Assembly: GCA_031269135.1 (NCBI GenBank)
Contig: JAISZP010000130.1
Span: 1 to 8,062, forward strand
Direction: 5' to 3'
Source of the DNA: Deltaproteobacteria bacterium
GTDB lineage: Bacteria; Desulfobacterota; Desulfarculia; Adiutricales; Adiutricaceae
DNA length: 8,062 nt
The notes under the pieces: generated by a model
What the model was told of the DNA's origin: nothing
Databases searched by the model: none
The model's input: the letters and a program-made list of their open reading frames with translations, nothing else
Position numbers and translations under genes: made by a program
Shown here: positions 5,891 through 8,062 of the stretch, piece after piece
Layout of the letters: every line of letters starts with the position of its first letter
How positions within the stretch are numbered: position 1 is the stretch's first letter

Positions 5891-5975
5891 ATGAATAATA
5901 AAATCAAATGAATAATAAAAATAAGGCAAATAAAAAATCAAACAAGCAAAAATCAAACAAAAAACGAAAAAATAA
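5891..5975. repeat. 17-nt A-rich tandem repeat, 5 copies
   Basis: Units start at 5891 (atgaataataaaatcaa), 5908 (atgaataataaaaataa), 5925 (ggcaaataaaaaatcaa), 5942 (acaagcaaaaatcaaac) and 5959 (aaaaaacgaaaaaataa) with an exact 17-nt period; the phase may continue into 5976-5992. The array begins 13 nt upstream of the 131-aa gene's start codon and fills its whole leader and promoter region. A transcript of that gene starting upstream would therefore carry a U-rich leader. Low complexity inflates the apparent similarity of the last three units. Confidence 0.6.
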
Positions 5976-5979
5976 GGCG

Positions 5980-6003
5980 AAAAGCTGCGGCGAACCGCTT
6001 TTT
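5980..6003 (-). terminator. Terminator hairpin after malQ, possibly bidirectional
   Basis: On the minus strand, AAAAGC GG-TTCG-CC GCA GCTTTT folds either as a GCGG/CCGC stem with a TTCG loop or as an AAAAGC/GCTTTT stem. It is followed by a T-rich tract (the A-rich repeat read in reverse, 5979-5950). It lies about 47 nt past the malQ stop. On the plus strand the same GCGG-CGAA-CCGC stem (5987-5998) is followed by TTTTT (5999-6003), so it could also stop plus-strand transcription. Confidence 0.5.
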
Positions 6004-6049
6004 AAGCTGTTTTCGATATGAATATGTTGCGGAACATGTTTAAAAACGA

Positions 6050-7603
6050 TTAGTTTTCGTACGTCAAGATGTTTGGATGAGTATAATTGTCTCTGCCTGA
6101 CAATTGGCCGAGTTCAGACAATGCATCGGCTAAATGCGGCGAGAGATCGTCCAGCGAATTGAGCCGATAACCCCAGTTGCCCTTGGCGGTGCCTGGAGTG
6201 TTTAAGCGGCTCTCTTGCCCTAAGTTTAAAAGATCTTGGACGGTCACCACGCACAGAGCGGCAGGCGAGAGATATGCCAAACGAACAAGCGCCTCTGCGG
6301 CGTCATCGGCGGTCACCGGCCAGCCGGCGAGTTTGGTAAGCCTCTCGCGGGCTTGATCGTCCAAGTCGTGCTCGTACCAGCCTTTAGTGGTGTTGTTGTC
6401 GTGGGTGGCGCTGTAGACCAAGTTGTCGGCTGGAATCCTGAAAGGCGTGTGAGAAGAAAGAGGTTGATCAGAGCCGAAGCCGAACTGCAGCACCCTCATC
6501 CCCGGAAATCCGAACCTTCGTCTCAAGTCGGTGACGTCCGGAGTGATGACCCCCAAGTCCTCAGCTATGATGTTTAGACTATCTCTGCCCTGCATGACGG
6601 TCTCGAAAAGCTCGGCCCCAGGGCAGGGTCGCCAAGAGCCGCTTTGGGCGGTTTTGCTGCGCGGCTCCACCGACCAGAAGGCGCTGAAAGCCCGGAAATG
6701 GTCTAATCTTACCCAGTCGAAGAGACCTAAATTGTGCAGAATCCGTCCCTTCCACCAACGATAACCCTCTTTTTGGTGAGCCGACCAGTCGTAGATGGGG
6801 TTGCCCCACAATTGACCGGTCTTGGCGAAATAGTCCGGCGGGACTCCGGCCATAAAGCTTAAAGTTCCGTCGTCGTTTAGGCTGAAAAGTTCTCGGTGGG
6901 ACCAGACGTCGCTTGAATCGTGATTTACATAAAAAGCGGTGTCTCCAATTAGTCCGACGCCTTTTTCCTTAGCCGCTTGTTTAAGCCGTCCCAACTGAGA
7001 AAAAAATAAAAATTGACCAAACTTGACCCGTAGTATCTCTTTGGAGAACTTTGTTCCGTATTTCGCCAAAGCGCCGTCGTCTCTATCGGCAAGATCCGCC
7101 GGCCAATCCGTCCAGGCGACTCCGCCGAACGCGTCTTTGGCGGCTATGAAGAAAGAGTAGTCATTGAGCCAAGAGGCGTTGTCAAGGCAAAAGCGCTCAA
7201 AAACGTCGTTATGCTCCAAGGCCCCTAAAGCTCTCTGAAAAGCCAGATCGATGAGAGCGCCTTTGCGATGAATGGTGGCGTCAAAATCGACTTGGCTGCT
7301 TTGAGCTTGATGAGCCCTCTGGAGGTCGGAGAGGTCTATGAAACCCTCTGTGAGCATCAGATCGGGACTGATTAAGAGCTCGTTGCCGGCAAAGGTGGAG
7401 AAAGCGGTGTAAGGAGAATTGCCTAGAGACGGGGAAGTGGGGTTGGTGGGGAGAACCTGCCAGAAGTGGAAATTGGCTTTGTGCAGAAAGTCTATGAACT
7501 GGTGCGCTGATGGTCCGAGATCGCCTATTCCATATGGACTGGGAAGGCAAGTGAAGTGGAGCATCAGGCCAGAGGCCCTCCAGCCTTGCTCGAAGCGGTT
7601 CAT
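6050..7603 (-). CDS. malQ: 4-alpha-glucanotransferase (amylomaltase, GH77)
   Basis: Transfers alpha-1,4-glucan segments between maltodextrins and releases glucose; acts in the cytoplasm in maltodextrin and glycogen use. The 517 residues match the usual short bacterial amylomaltase length. Hallmarks are seen in order: LPSPYGIGDLG (20-30), WQVLPTNPTS and NSPYTAFSTFAGNELLISP (48-80), GDTAFYVNHDSSDVW (220-234), GVPPDYFAKTGQLWGNPIYDW (253-273), the nucleophile in VRLDHFR (Asp301), the acid/base in IIAEDLG (Glu348), the transition-state aspartate in SATHDNNT (Asp402), and the C-terminal QDLLNLG and GNWGYR motifs. All three catalytic acids are present, so it should be active. AGGA (7612-7615, minus sense) lies 8 nt before the ATG. 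No mal or glg neighbours are in view; Pgi, elsewhere in the window, is a related step. Confidence 0.97.
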   Translation of the reverse strand: MNRFEQGWRASGLMLHFTCLPSPYGIGDLGPSAHQFIDFLHKANFHFWQVLPTNPTSPSLGNSPYTAFSTFAGNELLISPDLMLTEGFIDLSDLQRAHQAQSSQVDFDATIHRKGALIDLAFQRALGALEHNDVFERFCLDNASWLNDYSFFIAAKDAFGGVAWTDWPADLADRDDGALAKYGTKFSKEILRVKFGQFLFFSQLGRLKQAAKEKGVGLIGDTAFYVNHDSSDVWSHRELFSLNDDGTLSFMAGVPPDYFAKTGQLWGNPIYDWSAHQKEGYRWWKGRILHNLGLFDWVRLDHFRAFSAFWSVEPRSKTAQSGSWRPCPGAELFETVMQGRDSLNIIAEDLGVITPDVTDLRRRFGFPGMRVLQFGFGSDQPLSSHTPFRIPADNLVYSATHDNNTTKGWYEHDLDDQARERLTKLAGWPVTADDAAEALVRLAYLSPAALCVVTVQDLLNLGQESRLNTPGTAKGNWGYRLNSLDDLSPHLADALSELGQLSGRDNYTHPNILTYEN

Positions 7604-7617
7604 AAGAGATTTCCTAA

Positions 7618-7645
7618 CTTTTAAGAGTCGATATTCTTTTAAGAG
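7618..7645 (-). promoter_or_regulatory. Direct repeat just upstream of malQ
   Basis: The 10-nt sequence CTTTTAAGAG occurs at 7618-7627 and 7636-7645, 18 nt apart start to start. Each copy is a near-palindrome around TTAA (8 of 10 positions). They lie 15 to 42 nt upstream of the malQ start codon, just above the ribosome binding site. This could be a regulator-binding pair or a two-copy remnant of the tandem-repeat process seen elsewhere. The copies are direct; the function is unknown. Confidence 0.35.
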
Positions 7646-7834
7646 AGACGAAATATAGCGTGACCGCCAATTTCAAAAAGGCGATATTTTGGGACGCGCT
7701 AAAACCCATCGAAAGGTCGTGAGGAAACCGATTTCGACTTGGCGATTGCGCCCGCTAGGCTGAAAATCCGCAGTCGCATCGTTGTTGCGCCGACTAATGG
7801 CTGCGAAAAAATTTACAATCAAAATAAAGCGCGA

Positions 7835-7914
7835 CATTCAAAAGGGAAAACGACGGTTCAAAAGGGAAAACGATGGTTCTAAAGAGAAAATGATGGTTCA
7901 ACATGGAAAATGCT
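7835..7914. repeat. 20-nt tandem repeat, 4 copies
   Basis: Units at 7835, 7855, 7875 and 7895 keep an exact 20-nt period; the first two are cattcaaaagggaaaacgac and ggttcaaaagggaaaacgat. Divergence rises toward the right end. The array lies in the 459-nt gap to the right of malQ (7604-8062). The rest of that gap, apart from the direct repeat next to malQ and a possible partial frame at the edge, holds nothing I can identify. Confidence 0.75.
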
Positions 7915-7967
7915 AGTTTGCAACCGTCTTCAGTATATATGAAATCGCTTAATTTCTAAAGGCTTAG

Positions 7968-8062
7968 CAGGCGCCGGCGGTAAAACGTTTTGCGGACGTT
8001 TCGGAGGAAAGTATCGACCGGCTCTTTTCCGAAGCAATCGGCATATGCTTTCAGGACAAAGT
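7968..8062 (+). other. Possible partial reading frame at the right edge
   Basis: After a TAG at 7965-7967 the plus strand stays open to the window end (31 codons). From about residue 6 it reads like protein, KRFADVSEES then IDRLFSEAIGICFQDK. No ATG, GTG or TTG occurs in this frame. A strong GGAGGA (8003-8008) lies 4 nt before an in-frame ATC (8013), which would be a very rare start and too close. It may be a decayed gene start, a gene with an unusual start codon, or chance. Confidence 0.22.

Noticed and set aside
6236..6809. Several 76-113-residue frames inside malQ
   Set aside because: Shadows of the malQ frame, whose catalytic motifs cover this region.
7738..7800. Possible RNA gene to the right of malQ, from short inverted pieces such as AGTCG and CGACT
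   Set aside because: Only 5-bp pairing and no tRNA-like arms or T-loop consensus; not distinguishable from chance.

Overview
The window looks like a chromosomal segment of a Gram-negative bacterium, most likely a deltaproteobacterium in the broad sense (Desulfobacterota). That placement is an inference from the style of the Pgi, MalQ and small-protein sequences and was not tested by a search. Six genes can be defended. They cover about 62% of the window, which is sparse for a bacterium. The gaps are long and filled with decayed-looking DNA and degenerate tandem repeats, as one might expect of a host-associated or drifting genome. No rRNA, tRNA, CRISPR array or intact mobile element was seen.

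Layout. Positions 1-189 are a gap with a hairpin and a degenerate repeat, downstream of pgi. Positions 190-1740 (minus strand) hold glucose-6-phosphate isomerase. Positions 1741-2921 are a 1.2 kb gap with two strong hairpins in the pgi leader, a consensus-like plus-strand promoter, an 18-nt tandem repeat, a probable relic of a PD-(D/E)XK-type gene (minus) and a 12-nt AT-rich repeat. Positions 2922-3197 (plus) hold a small unrecognised helical protein followed by a terminator. Positions 3198-3628 hold two more tandem repeats (16 nt and 14 nt) and a perfect GC hairpin. Positions 3629-3916 (plus) hold a YdbC/PC4-family single-stranded nucleic-acid-binding protein whose C-terminus is itself a tandem repeat. 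Positions 3917-4284 are a convergent gap. Positions 4285-5247 (minus) hold a polytopic membrane protein with an acidic tail. Positions 5483-5878 (minus) hold an unrecognised small protein. Positions 5879-6049 hold a 17-nt A-rich repeat and a hairpin terminator. Positions 6050-7603 (minus) hold 4-alpha-glucanotransferase (malQ). Positions 7604-8062 hold a 20-nt repeat and a possible partial reading frame at the edge.

How the genes fit together. MalQ (maltodextrin and glycogen remodelling) and Pgi (glucose-6-P to fructose-6-P) both belong to glucan and glucose metabolism, but they lie far apart and have separate leaders, so this is not one operon. No other pair of genes shows overlap or tight spacing, and each appears to be transcribed on its own.

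The most striking feature is not a gene. Most gaps carry their own short tandem array (unit 12-20 nt, about 4-7 degenerate copies), and the unit sequence differs from gap to gap. A similar repeat forms the end of the PC4-like gene. No new defence or mobile system is evident here. The repeat pattern and the decayed nuclease-like gene are the points most worth checking.
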